From: Argyresthia goedartella
Taxonomy: Eukaryota > Arthropoda > Insecta > Lepidoptera > Argyresthiidae
Direction of reading: 5' to 3'
Assembly: GCA_949825045.1 (NCBI GenBank)
Contig: OX463816.1
Coordinates: 15,309,579 to 15,373,578, forward strand
DNA length: 64,000 nt
In this document: positions 25,756 through 37,000 of the stretch, piece after piece
How the letters are laid out: each line of letters starts with the position of its first letter
Position numbering within the stretch: position 1 is the first letter of the stretch
Position numbers and translations under genes: made by a program
The notes under the pieces: generated by a model
The model's input: only the letters and a program-made list of their open reading frames with translations
Databases searched by the model: none
What the model was told of the DNA's origin: nothing

Positions 25756-28126
25756 ATGACGCGAAATCAAAATAATGACGAAGAAATAATGATGGAAATT
25801 GTTCGTCTTACCGCTAAAAAGGAAAGTTTGTTCGTAATTACCCAAAAAATATACGATTTGAGCCTAAAGGTTTCCGATGAAACATGTAGATTAAATTTCC
25901 TAACGCAAGTTCAATCGCTAGAAAAAACTAGAACTGAATTTATCGAAACTCTTGATAAATTAGTATCAGCTGAATTGATTAATAATCCGAAATCTAAACC
26001 GGATTACTCGGCTATTCAATCTTTTGATGATCTTTATTGTAAAATTAAAGTTTGTGAAAATAAACTCAAAGACAAGGCTTCAAAAAGCGAACATAAACAT
26101 GATCTGTTAAATAAAAAACTACCTCCGCACTCCTAGCAAATGGTCACGCTTTTACGAAAACTTTAAAAGTCTCATACATGATAATTCACACTTAGCTGAC
26201 GCGGAAAAGGTTCAATACCTAGCAGGTAAATTGACGGGCAAGGCTTTAACAGTTTGCTCAGGGATTCCACCCACTGCGAGTAACTATAAGATTATTTGGA
26301 ACTCTTTGCTAGAAAAATACCAAGACACTAGGATCCAAGCTTCCTTTTATATTGATCAGATGTTACATTTTAAACCTAATCAACCGCTGGACGCATTCTT
26401 AGAACAGTTTTGTTCTGCAGAAGCTGCGCTGCAAAAATTAAAAATAGACGACTTGTCTGATTTCTTATTTGTTCACATCGCGCTTAACAAACTTGATAAA
26501 GAAACTGTTAATTTGTTTGAGCAATCGCACACATCAACAGAAATACCTACATTCTCGCAACTCACGCAGTTCATAAACGAACAAAGTAAAATACAAACAC
26601 TACGCACGCCCGCATACGCAAATAAAAATCATAATTCTTATAAAAATATAAATTAAAATAAACAAACACACGCTTTTCTTGTAAGTACCGAGGAAACGGA
26701 CTTGTACTCGCAACCATCTCACTCATCGCAAACGCACGCATATCTCGCACCGCAAACTCACGCATATCTCGCACCGCAAACTCACGCTACTCAAAACTAC
26801 GCACCACAATTACGCTCTTCGCAATCGCTCGCACCACTCGCACCGCCCGCATTCTCTCGCAATCAAAACGCACACTCAGCTCGCTCTCAAAACTTGCATG
26901 CTACTCACACTCAAAACGTGCAACCAACTTACTCGCAAAACTCGCAAACCACTCACTCTAAAAACGCTCCCGCACACACTCACGCACCACGCTTTCAAGT
27001 CACGCAATCGAATTGCTTGCTATGCAATTCTCACCCTTCGCACGCACTATATAAGTGTCAGTATTTTCTTAGTGAAACTCCGCTTTCACGTAATAATATC
27101 GTTGCAAAATACAACTTTTGCAATAATTGTCTAGGCTTTCACGATATTACAACGTGTCAGTCACAACACACTTGTAATATTTGCCGCCAAAAACATCACA
27201 CGTTATTTCATAATAATAATATAAATTTTACTCACCCGCCAAACGCTTCGCCTGTCACGATGCACGCGTCCGTAGATAACGTCGAATGTTACGAGCTGTC
27301 TCGCTCGCACTCGCCGCGCGCTTTAGGTACTCCGCTGCCGCCGCCGCCGCCCGAGTTTCGCTGGACGACGCATCCTATTCCAGCGCCGCAAACGCTTGAA
27401 CGCGCTTCTAGTTCGAACGTTGCGAATGCGCGCGCTAATTTAAACAACGTTTCGTTATCAGTAACGACTTCTCGTAATATTACCGCAAATAATAGCACGG
27501 TTATTTTGCCGACCGCTTCGGTTTATGTTTACAATGAAAACAAACGCCACAACATTCGTTTATTTATCGATTCGGGTTCTATGAGTCATTTTATTTCGAA
27601 AATATGTTGTGATCGCTTAAACTTAAAAATTACTCCCGCTTCAACAACGATCAAAGGAATCGGTCAAACCGAAAGTTCGTCGCATGGACTCACGACTTTT
27701 AAAATTCATTCACGGTTCGATCCTTTGTGTTCGTATGATATAGTAGCTCGTGTTATTGATTCGATCACCGATCAATTACCGAACGCGGAGCTAGACACTT
27801 CATATTTTACGCATCTCAATGACTTACCTATGGCCGATTGTAGTTTCTACATGCCGGGTGAAGTAGACTGTTTGATAGGAAACGAGCTCTTCCCGTTCCT
27901 CTTGGGACCTAATAAGGTTACTTCTCCACACTCTTCGGTAGTCGCAGTAGAAACTACTCTTGGATACTTAGCTATGGGCAAGGCCCAGACCGCGCACATT
28001 CGTCCTCCTGTTCGCAACACAAATAATAATAAAAATTTCTTTTGTTCTATAGAACAAACGCCAACGCTAGAAATGCTCACTGAACGTTTCTGGGAACTTG
28101 AAAATGTTCCAAATAAAAACATGTAA
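25756..28126 (+). pseudogene. BEL-A1 gag and protease region
   Basis: The frame opens with ATG at 25756. It reads a helical gag N-terminus to 26136, where a 23-bp deletion shifts the frame. Gag continues from about 26150, has an in-frame TAA at 26654-26656, and then a Ser/His/Gln-rich stretch with repeats of 'THAYLAPQ'. A cysteine/histidine cluster follows ('CLLCNSHPSHALYKC' and 'CNICRQKHHTLFH', about 27015-27225) that would bind RNA. The aspartic protease motif 'LFIDSGSMSHFIS' (27560-27600) is intact. At about 28126 a 1-nt shift moves the reading into the pol frame. The same region is open in BEL-A2 except for that copy's own deletion. Confidence 0.9.
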
Positions 28127-29910
28127 GTCCTGATGATGAGATATGCGAAAAAATATTTCAGTCGACATACTCACGCGATGACACCGGGCGTTATACCGTG
28201 CATCTGCCCTTTAAAGAGGACCCTACTCAATTAGGAAATTCCTATTCGATCGCGAAACACCGCCTTCTCAGTCAAGAGAAAAAATTAGACGCTAATCCGG
28301 ACTTACGCTCAAACTATAATGACACCATACAAAATTACATCGACCGAGGTTATTTAACTAAGGTTGAGAGCGCCAAAGAGACACCCCCTGATCGCTCTTA
28401 TTACATCCCGCACCACGCCGTTTATCGCCCCGATAAATCGACTACTAAAACGCGAATAGTTAATGACGCGAGTAGTAAAACTACTAGTGGAAAATCGCTA
28501 AATGATATACTTTATAAAGGTCCGAATTTACAAACTAACATATTCGATCTTTTAATAAATTTGCGTATGTTCTCCGTCGCTATGACGGCAGACATTGAAA
28601 AAATGTATTTTCAATTAAAACTTACTCCCGAACATCACGCTTTTCAACGCATTCTTTATAGATTTCATTCTCAATCAAATATCGATACATTCGAGTTTAA
28701 TCGCGTTTCTTTCGGCATATCTAGTTCTCAACTCGATTTTGGTCAAAGGCACCCAATCTTGCAGCTTACTAAGGATTTAATTACTCAACTTATTTTTGAC
28801 AACTATCATGTAACTACCCTCCACACTGGTCCATCACTTTTACTCGCATTGCTCAGACAGAAATTCTGGATATTATCTGCTAGAAATTTAGTTCGTCAAC
28901 GCGTGCATAAATGTAACAGATGTTTCAGACTTAAACCTAAATTCACTTTCCCACGCATGGGTGACTTACCGTCATTTCGAGTCTCGCAAACCAAAGCTTT
29001 TGTCTACACCGCTGTGGATTATGCTGGTCCTTTTTATATAACGCATATAAGACGTCGAGGAATTAAAAACCATAAGGCTTATGTATGCTTGTTTGTATGT
29101 CTTGCTACCAAGGCATTGCATTTGGAATTGGTCTCAGACCTCAGTTCTGAACTATTTCTCGCAGCTTTCAAACGTTTTATTAGTAGAAGAGGCCCAGTTT
29201 CCATGATCTATAGCGATGGTGGAACAAATTTTATAGGCGCCAAGCGCAAGCTTAATGAAATTTACGATTTATTACAGTCCACAGCACACCAAACATATAT
29301 TGGTAATTATTTATCTAATAATAAAATTCAATTTAAACATAGCCCCCCGTATGGCCCACATTTTAATGGCCTGTGTGAAGCAAACGTTCAATGCGTTAAA
29401 ACTCACTTATATAAAACTATAGGCTCTCAGATCTTAACCTATGAAGGATTCATGACAGTCTTGGTGCAAATAGAAGGGTTGTTAAATAGCAGACCTCTAT
29501 GTGTTTTAAGTTCTGAACCTGATGTAACCGCACTAACTCCTAATCATTTTTTAAATGTCACTCCTATAAAATTTTTGCCCGCTGAAAATTTTGTAGATCA
29601 ACCTGATAATCGTTTATCACGTTATCAGTTGTTGTGTAAACTCACACATGATTTCTGGCGAAGTTGGAGTCAGGAATATCTCACTTCGCTTCAACAAAGA
29701 GAAAAATGGACCATGCCATCCGATAATATTAAACTAGGCACAGTCGTGGTTATAAAAGATAATAATGCTCATCCTCTTTGTTGGCCTCTTGGAGTTATTG
29801 ATGAACTCTATCCCGGAAAGGACAATGTAGTTAGAGCTGTTAAAGTTCGCACTGCCTCTGGAAGCTATATACGTCCAGTAATCCGAGTTTGTACTTTGCC
29901 TACTCAATAA
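28127..29910 (+). pseudogene. BEL-A1 pol: RT start fused to integrase
   Basis: From 28198 the ORF encodes the RT N-terminal half ('KTRIVNDAS', 'MTADIEKMYFQL', 'FNRVSFGISS') and then jumps at 28725 into the integrase start, so YMDD and RNase H are missing. The integrase has its H2C2 finger ('HVTTLHTG' and 'HKCNRC'), the first catalytic Asp ('AVDYAGPF'), the second ('IYSDGGTNF') and Glu ('GLCEANVQCVK'). The C-terminal DUF5641-type domain runs to the stop at 29908-29910 and is complete here, unlike in BEL-A2. The fusion is an internal deletion through a TCTA microhomology, not a natural protein. Confidence 0.9.
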
Positions 29911-30059
29911 ACTAAACTCAATTTATCTTAAATTAGTATATAAGTCCTGGTTTTTTGGCATTTGAATCTATTTTGTTGTTAACTTTTTAACTTACTAAAT
30001 TTTAACATTCTCTGTTAACTTGTAGCTTAATATAGAGGAAACCTCTAGGCCGGCAGACT

Positions 30060-30424
30060 TGTCTTCGCCAAAATATAAAATATTACCAATTTATCTATTA
30101 TTTAAGTACTGCTACCCTCACTACGCATTCATCACTCATTCAAACACTCACTCTTCCTTTCGCATCCTTTCGTTCATTCCTTTCCTGACGGAACCAGTTC
30201 AGATCGAGACGCGCGCGCATAAGGGGCAAACCACTACGCTCCCCACAAGAAAATTCCTACAAACGGTAATTACGCTACCTAGTGATTGTGTTATTAACCT
30301 AGCACCGGTGCAGTGTAGTGTTTGTGAAAACCTATTTGGATTAATGTGAAAATCAAAACCTATCTCCTGGGTAGAAGACCAGCGCAAGTAAGGTACCACC
30401 ATTCCTTTACTTTTCCTTCTCCCA
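30060..30424 (+). repeat. BEL-A1 3' LTR
   Basis: Partner of 24950-25314 and 365 bp long. The TSD TAGGT follows at 30425-30429. The sequence before it (30030-30059, 'agaggaaacctctagg') is the likely region of the plus-strand primer, though no clean polypurine tract is seen. Confidence 0.95.
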
Positions 30425-30580
30425 TAGGTATAAATATAGGTAGGTAGGTAGGTATAATTCTCTCGGGTGTGTGAGTGTTGTGGTGATGTTGTGCTAGTGG
30501 TGGTTGAGTTGTGTATGTGTATGTGTTTAGTTTATATTGCATGTTAACAAAGGTGAAGGCGGCAGTTAGGTAAATTTCAG

Positions 30581-31302
30581 TTATATAATTTTCATCAAGT
30601 CTGTTTCTGTTGATATTAAAATTTGCGGTGCATTTATTCTTCTTACAAAAATGCGACAGTTTTTTGTCCAGATAAATTTATAACCAGAGTCTTTAGCCTT
30701 TAACTTACATGAGTTGAACAGTTTTTTTTTTTTTTACTGTTAGATGTTCATTTACATGTATATGCGACGGATCTCCGCTTATGCCGATCTTCGCAGTGTC
30801 CAGGTTTTGTGAGCGGGATGCAGCATAGACCGCGTCCTTGGTGCTGCGCTGCCTGAAGCGCACGACGAGGGCGCGCGGCTTGCCGGCCACAGCGCGCAGG
30901 GGCTGCACTCAATGCGCGAACTCGACGTCATCCGGTCCCAGCGCCACGCCCATACACGACGCGACCTTCTTCACCAGCCCGTGGATTGTCGCCTTCGGTC
31001 TCCGGCACTCCAACAATTTCTATATTTTGCAGGCGGGCCCACTGTTGGTTCTGCTGAGATTCGCGTTCGAGGACTGTGAGGCGAGACAGTAAGTCCTTGG
31101 ATTGACCAGACAACTTCGCGTTATCGGCCTGAAGGCTCTTGATCTCTTCATCTTTCTTGCAAAGAGATGAGTTGACGACGTCTAGGCATGCTTCTGCTTT
31201 CTCCAATCTATTATTAACGTCGACATAGTTGGCTTGACATATCTCAACGTCTGCACGGAGCGAGTTGAAATCAGAGTGGATCTTGGTTAACTCTTGTATA
31301 TA
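30581..31302 (-). pseudogene. LINE-A ORF1 (coiled-coil RNA-binding protein)
   Basis: The minus strand encodes, in three frames, a coiled-coil segment ('EEIKSLQADNAKLSGQSKDL'), a conserved 'RLQNIEIVGVPE' block, 'QPLRAVAGKPRALVVRF' and 'NEHLT', and a C-terminal 'GYKFIWTKNCRIFVRR' block ending at TAA 30581-30583. This order is the usual ORF1 of many lepidopteran LINEs, an RNA-binding chaperone of the retrotransposon particle. The C-terminal block resembles the domain shared with the baculovirus FP25K family (inference from memory of the motif). The N-terminus is cut at 31302 and frameshifts lie near 30920 and 30730. Confidence 0.8.
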
Positions 31303-32230
31303 ATAACGTTGTAAGTACTATTCACAGACAAAATTAAGACTTTTTGTCTGTGATATTGTCATTATTGAAAAATGGCGCATTTTCATTCCGTTCACTGTAA
31401 TTACGACGACTTTGGCTTTCCCCCTGGACTTTTGTGAATTCTATAAACGACCGACCTCTGCGTGTATTCTGGATCCCTGCTTGCAATTACGATTGACCTT
31501 TGCTTCTAACCTGGACATTGATTTGCTTTGCGAAATGGACCAACCTTCGACGAGTGGTACTTCTGGACGGCGGCTCTACGATGAGGTGCTAGATGGTGAG
31601 CAACCATCAACGAGTGCTGCAATCCGGCCTCGTTTGGAGGTAGAAGATGCGCAGGCGGCTGTCTCATCATCATCGACGGATTATACTTCCGACGAAAAAG
31701 AACCGTTTGTTCGGCGGAAGTTGTATTCGATGTGGAACTTGGTCAAAGTGGTGCAGAGACTGGACACGAGAGAAAAGTGTCTGACTTTTGCTGAACAAGA
31801 ACGCCTAATCCGAACAACAAAATTGTGTGCTAAACATCGCACACCAATGAAAGTGGTGTACACCAAAAACAAGACAGCTGGTTCATTTATATGTAACGAG
31901 GGAAGCTGCTTGAACAAAAATTGTGTCTCCAGGTCCGTTGGAACCTGGTTTTGAAAATGCAAAGATTCCAATGCCAACAATCTTTTACCTGATGTACTGC
32001 TTCGCGCAGAAATTAGATACTATGAGAGTTATTTGGGAGGACTACACAAAAGTCGGAGAGAAATGTCTGTCCCGGGTTACCATAGTGGATTGGTTTTACT
32101 ATTGCAGGGAAGTGGTGGTGAAATATCAACGTCACAGACAAGCTGGCAAAGGAAAAATTGGTGGCCCGGGTGCCGGGTATAGTGGTGCAAATAGACGAAA
32201 GTAAATTCGGAAAAAGAAAATATAACAAAG

Positions 32231-32800
32231 GTATGTAGACATGTTTGCTCTAGGTCACTTTCTGTGTAAATACTAGAGATAGGTTGTGTAAGGTCACAAG
32301 GTTATGAACGACCCAGAGCCGAGCGAAGCGGATCAGAGCGAGGCGACCCCATCTAGTTTCACAAAACTGAAATTGTTGTTTTAGGTCACTTTCTATATTC
32401 TATTCTATTCTAGATAGGTTGTGTTAGGTCACAACGTTATGAACGACCCAGAGCCGAGCGAAGCGGAGCGAAGCGAGGCGACCCCATCTCGTTTTACAAA
32501 ACTGAAATTGTTGTTTTAGGTCACTTTCTGTGTAAATACTTGAGATAGGTTGTGTTAGGTCACAACGTTATGAACGACCCAGAGCCGAGCGAAGCGGAGC
32601 GGAGCGAGGTGACCCCATCTCGTTTCACAAAACTGAAAATTTTGTTTTAGGTCACTTTCTGTGTAAATACTAGAGATAGGTTGTGTTAGGTCACAACGTT
32701 ATGAACGACCCAGAGCCGAGCGAAGCGGAGCGGAGCGAGGCGAACCCGTCTCGTTTCACAAAACTGAAATGGTTGTTTAACATTGTTTTGTTTGTTTCAG
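32231..32800 (+). other. Intron of the Merlin transposase
   Basis: The donor AAAG|GTATGTAG at 32231 and the acceptor TTTGTTTCAG| at 32800 join the '…KRKYNK' and 'GRRVEGHW' coding blocks in frame. Length is 570 bp, nearly all of it tandem repeat. Confidence 0.85.
32252..32780 (+). repeat. Four ~131-bp tandem repeats inside the intron
   Basis: Copies start with AGGTCACTTTCT at 32252, 32383, 32518 and 32649 (periods 131, 135, 131). Each contains 'gataggttgtgttaggtcac', 'gaacgacccagagccgagcg', a run of AGCGGAGCG-like units, and ends in 'actgaaattgttgttttag'. The end of each copy resembles the true 3' splice site. Confidence 0.95.
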
Positions 32801-33488
32801 GTCGACGCGTTGAAGGTCATTGGGTGTTGGGGATGATCGCAGATAACAGTGAGGATTTACGTTTAGAAGTGTGTCCTAATAACTTAAGGACATCAGAGGT
32901 TTTAGTACCACTGATTAAACAGCATGTGGCTGAAGGGTCCATAATCCACACAGATTATTGGATGGCTTATGATTGTCTGGGTGACCATGGGTTGACTCAT
33001 AAAAAAGTAAACCATAGTCACCCAGACAATCCTTTCATAGCCCCCGATGGAGTCCATACACAACGGATTGCATCTCAGTGTAGGGTGGTTAAAAGGTTTT
33101 TTAAGGGTAACTACAGTAACACCATAAATTTTGAAGACAGTGTTATGGAGTATTTGTGGCGGAGGAATGTGTCGAGGCAAAAACATGACCCGTTTGAAGA
33201 GTTGTTAAAAGCTATAAGGTATCTCTATAAAATAGAATAAATATATGTAGTGATTTTAAATATGGTGTATTTCTTCATTTCCCTCTCCCCCCCCTTTAAA
33301 TTTATTGTTTGTTTTTTATTTTCTGATCATTTTGGGTGAACCAAACCTCAAAATTTAATTAATTTGAAAAATTCATATCTCAAAAAGTATACATTTCCGA
33401 TCTTCAAAAACTATATTGGGGGGATGGGGGACCCCCCCCCTCTCCCCCTCCCCCTCAATTCATTTGGAACCATTCAAAAAATTACCCT

Positions 33489-33654
33489 AATCAATATGCT
33501 TACCCCACCTTAAGCCGCGGTCTAACCACAGACCCAAATACTTCACACTATGGACTACATCCTACTTGTGACCATTCAATTTGACATTTGTACGCCCTCC
33601 ACTAGAGACTTTCTTGAAAATGCATACTTTTGTTTTTCGTGATGAAATTGTAAG
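33489..33654 (-). pseudogene. LINE-B ORF2 fragment: RT thumb
   Basis: The minus strand reads 'TISSRKTKVCIFKK', 'NVKLNGHK', a TAG, and 'VVHSVKYLGLWLDRGLRW' and 'GKHID'. It continues without a gap from 39801 once BEL-A2 is ignored ('VEDLSL' then 'TISSRKTKV') and into 21401 once Merlin is ignored ('GKHID' then 'SVREKIQ'). The second TAG in the right Merlin TSD copy arises from the single mismatch of that duplication. Confidence 0.85.
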
Positions 33655-34019
33655 TGGGAGAAGGAAAAGTAAAGGAATGGTGGTACCTTACTTGCGCTGG
33701 TCTTCTACCCAGGAGATAGGTTATGATTTTCACATTAATCCAAATAGGTTTTCACAAACACTACACTGCACCGGTGCTAGGTTAATAACACAATCACTAG
33801 GTAGCGTAATTAGCGTTTGTAGGAATTTTCTTGTGGGGAGCGTAGTGGTTTGCCCCTTATGCGCGCGCGTCTCGATCTGAACTGGTTCCGTCAGGAAAGG
33901 AACGAACGAAAGGATGCGAAAGGAAGAGTGAGTGTTTGAATGAGTGATGAATGCGTAGTGAGGGTAGCAGTACTTAAATAATAGATAAATTGGTAATATT
34001 TTATATTTTGGCGAAGACA
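33655..34019 (-). repeat. BEL-A2 3' LTR
   Basis: The 365-bp LTR in inverse orientation, paired with 39436-39800 with three differences seen by eye. The TSD GTAAG is at 33650-33654. Confidence 0.95.
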
Positions 34020-34168
34020 AGTCTGCCGGCCTAGAGGTTTCCTCTATATTAAGCTACAAGTTAACAGAGAATGTTAAAAATTAGTAAGTAAAAAAGTTAA
34101 CAACAAAATAGATTCAAATGCCAAAAAACCAGGACTTATATACTAATTTAAGATAAATTGAGTTTAGT

Positions 34169-36996
34169 TTATTGAGTAGGCAAAGTACAAACTCGGATTA
34201 CTGGACGTATATAGCTTCCAGAGGCAGTGCGAACTTTAACAGCTCTAACTACATTGTCCTTTCCGGGATAGAGTTCATCAATAACTCCAAGAGGCCAACA
34301 AAGAGGATGAGCATTATTATCTTTTATAACCACGACTGTGCCTAGTTTAATATTATCGGATGGCTTGGTCCATTTTTCTCTTTGTTGAAGCGAAGTGAGA
34401 TATTCCTGACTCCAACGTCGCTAGAAATCATGTGTGAGTTTACACAACAACTGATAACGTGATAAACGATTATCAGGTTGATCTACAAAATTTTCAGCGG
34501 GCAAAAATTTTATAGGAGTGACATTTAAAAAATGATTAGGAGTTAGTGCGGTTACATCAGGTTCAGAACTTAAAACACATAGAGGTCTGCTATTTAACAA
34601 CCCTTCTATTTGCACCAAGACTGTCATGAATTCTTCATAGGTTAAGATCTGAGAGCCTATAGTTTTATATAAGTGAGTTTTAACGCATTGAACGTTTGCT
34701 TCACACAGGCCATTAAAATGTGGGCCATACGGGGGGCTATGTTTAAATTGAATTTTATTATTTGATAAATAATTACCAATATATGTTTGGTGTGCTGTGG
34801 ACTGTAATAAATCGTAAATTTCATTAAGTTTGCGCTTGGCGCCTATAAAATTTGTTCCACCATCGCTATAGATCATGGAAACTGGGCCTCTTCTACTAAT
34901 AAAACGTTTGAAAGCTGCGAGAAATAGTTCAGAACTGAGGTCTGAGACCAATTCCAAATGCAATGCCTTGGTAGCAAGACATACAAACAAGCATACATAA
35001 GCCTTATGGCTTTTAATTCCTCGACGTCTTATATGCGTTATATAAAAAGGACCAGCATAATCCACAGCGGTGTAGACAATAGCTTTGGTTTGCGAGACTC
35101 GAAATGACGGTAAGTCACCCATGCGTGGGAAAGTGAATTTAGGTTTAAGTCTGAAACATCTGTTATATTTATGCACGCGTTGACGAACTAAATTTCTAGC
35201 AGATAATATCCAGAATTTCTGTCTGAGCAATGCGAGTAAAAGTGATGGACCAGTGTGGAGGTTAGTTACATGATAGTTGTCAACAATAAGTTGAGTAATT
35301 AAATCCTTAGTAGGAAGCAAGATTGGGTGTCTTTGACCAAAATCGAGTTGAGAATTAGATAGCCGACCACCGACTCTAAGAATGCCTTCTTGGTCGATGA
35401 AAGGGTTAAGTTTTGATAACGAGTTATTTAACAACTTTTTATTTTTTAACGCGGCAATTTCTTTAGAAAAGTGTTTGTTTTGAACATAACGAATTATGTA
35501 GTCTTCTGCAGTTTCGAGATCTTGAACGGTTATTTGTCCAGTGGAGCGCAATTTTCGTGAGAAACGGAGTACGTATGTCATCGAGCGTAGTAATTTTTTC
35601 CAATCGGAAATTCTTTCAGCCATCATGTCAATGGGATGAGATTCATGCGAGTTACTGACATTTTGAGCAACTAAACTTATTGTAGGTTTTGTTTCCAAAG
35701 TTTCAAAACAAACATTTGGTTTGACTGCAAAGTGTTTTACAGGTCAATCAGAAGTTCTTTCAGCAGTCCACGAAGGACCGTGAAACCACAAGTCATTGTT
35801 CACGAGAGATTTAGCCGTTACAGGACGAGAGATAATATCTGTGGGATTCTCCACGCCTTTGACATGAAACCAATGTTTCGCGGGAAGTTTTGAATTTATT
35901 TCAGTAATTCTGTTCGCGACGAACGTGTGAAATTTATAAGCTGGAGAGTGAATCCAGGTATGTGTAATAGATGAATCTGAAAAGGCGTAGATTTCATCTA
36001 TGTGACATCTGCGTAAGAGTGTGTCTCGAACAACGTCAATGAGATTTGCGAGAAGAAGCGCGGCACAGAGCTCTATTCTTGCGAGAGGCATTTTAGCCAG
36101 TGAGGCGACACGTGACTTCGAGGACAGTAAATAAACTGAACCAGGTGAGTATGGGTCAGGACTAACCCGAATATAAACGTTAGCACCGTAGCACCTTTCG
36201 CTTGCATCCGCAAATCCAATGTGAGCGACGTGAGGCGAGTTTAAGCCAATATAGCGAGGAATTTTAATTATTTCAAGATAATGAAGCTCATTATGAAATT
36301 GGGTCCATTTATTTAAAATAGTGGGAGTAACTGGATCATCCCAATCAAGGTTTTCTGCCCAGCACTCTTGAACTAAGAGTTTCATAAAAGCGACAACAGG
36401 GGAGATAAGACCCAGAGGGTCGTATAAACGAGCGGTGACGGAGTGAATAGAGCGCTTTGTGCACTCCTGAATATCAGCGTTTATAGCAAATTGAAAATTG
36501 TCAGCAGCAGGCTGCCACTGCATACCTACAATTTTATGCGTCGTGGGAGAATCAGAGTCAAACTCTATAATGTCATCACCTTTGTGAGAAGGAGAAATTT
36601 TGTCCATGAGATCAGAGTTGTTGGATATCCATTTAGTAAGATTAAAACCACCGGAGGCGAACATTTGGACCATTTCACGGTAAGTCTTTTCTGCGTTAGC
36701 TACACCATCAACGGACGAGATATAGTCATCCATGTACATATGGTTTGCAGCTTCCACTGCGGCGAGCGGGAAGTGCTCGCGGCTGTCGTCGGCCAGCTGA
36801 CGAACGACGCGCATTGCAAAGTAAGGAGCACTAGATATGCCGAAAGAAACGCGATTAAACTTGAATGTATCGATATTTGATTGAGAATGAAATCTATAAA
36901 GAATGCGTTGAAAAGCGTGATGTTCGGGAGTAAGTTTTAATTGAAAATACATTTTTTCAATGTCTGCCGTCATAGCGACGGTGAACATACGCAAAT
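34169..36996 (-). pseudogene. BEL-A2 pol: RT, RNase H, integrase
   Basis: One frame with two nonsense codons. RT palm starts with 'MRMFTVAMTADIEKMYF', and catalytic YMDD is in 'NHMYMDDYISS' (near 36730). RNase H residues lie in 'HIGFADASERCYGA', 'LARIELCAALL' and 'AFSDSSITHTW'. A TGA interrupts at 35744. Integrase follows with 'HVTNLHTG' and 'HKYNRC': the first finger cysteine is Tyr here but Cys in BEL-A1, which should weaken zinc binding. The catalytic residues in 'VDYAGPF', 'YSDGGTNF' and 'LCEANVQ' are intact. A TAG at 34421-34423 (Trp in BEL-A1) truncates the C-terminal domain, whose natural stop is at 34169-34171. Confidence 0.9.
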
Positions 36997-37000
36997 TTCA

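Larger units (their letters stand above)
24950..30424 (+). mobile_element. BEL-A1: BEL/Pao LTR retrotransposon, deleted copy
   Basis: An LTR element of 5475 bp with 365-bp LTRs, 5-bp duplication TAGGT (24945-24949 and 30425-30429) and a tRNA-Tyr-type primer site. It inserted in the spacer of LINE-A. Compared with BEL-A2 it lacks 23 bp in gag near 26115 and about 1.47 kb near 28725 (the rest of RT, RNase H and the start of integrase). Both remove sequence needed for activity. LTR divergence of 2 in 365 indicates a recent insertion. Confidence 0.95.
21596..31302 (-). mobile_element. LINE-A: 5'-truncated LINE, split by BEL-A1
   Basis: A minus-strand non-LTR retrotransposon of the CR1/Jockey group inside Merlin. 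It contains ORF1 (30581-31302, N-terminally truncated), a spacer, ORF2 (endonuclease and RT, about 21923-24790) and a 3' UTR ending in TAAATAAATAAA-like repeats at 21596-21625. A short duplication, ATAAC (21591-21595 and 31303-31307), flanks it but is brief enough to be chance. BEL-A1 lies in the spacer between the two ORFs. Total own length is about 4.2 kb. Confidence 0.75.
31535..33240 (+). pseudogene. Merlin-family transposase (IS1595/ISXO2-like DDE)
   Basis: Exon 1 (start at 31535, or 31412 if extended) encodes a Ser-rich leader, a helical segment and a zinc-binding-like block ('CAKHRTPMK'...'FICNEGSC'). After a 1-nt shift near 31950 come 'ENAKIPMPTIFYLMYCFAQK' and 'TIVDWFYYCREV'. A 7-bp duplication near 32170 again shifts the frame, then 'VQIDESKFGKRKYNK' carries the first catalytic Asp. 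A GT-AG intron (32231-32800) is followed in phase by exon 2: 'VEGHWVLGMIAD', 'IIHTDYWMAYDCL' (second Asp) and 'VMEYLWRRN' (Glu) to the stop at 33240. The domain order is diagnostic of Merlin. The catalytic residues persist but the two frameshifts disable it. Confidence 0.9.
21402..33487 (+). mobile_element. Merlin DNA transposon, split by LINE-A
   Basis: The ends are terminal inverted repeats. The left end is GGGTTGG then TTTTTGAATGGTTCCAAAT (21402-21427). The right end is the complement of GGGTAAT then the same 18-19 bases (33462-33487). Weaker similarity ('tcggaaatg') continues inward. The element sits in LINE-B with an 8-bp duplication, TATCAATA (21394-21401) against AATCAATA (33489-33496), one mismatch. 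An 8-9 bp duplication is the Merlin hallmark and agrees with the Merlin-type transposase at 31535-33240. Its own DNA is 21402-21595 plus about 31303-33487, roughly 2.4 kb. Confidence 0.8.

Noticed and set aside
28700..28760. RT-integrase fusion as a novel protein architecture
   Set aside because: Comparison with BEL-A2 shows a simple 1.47-kb internal deletion at a TCTA microhomology.
31300..31320. ATAAC as proven target duplication of LINE-A
   Set aside because: Five AT-rich bases are too few to be decisive; used only as a boundary hint.
32252..32780. CRISPR-like array of regular repeats
   Set aside because: Head-to-tail ~131-bp units without unique spacers, inside a transposase intron; ordinary tandem duplication.
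36443..36880. 145-codon plus-strand ORF opposite BEL-A2 pol
   Set aside because: Antisense shadow of the RT coding strand, which has conserved YMDD and flanking motifs.
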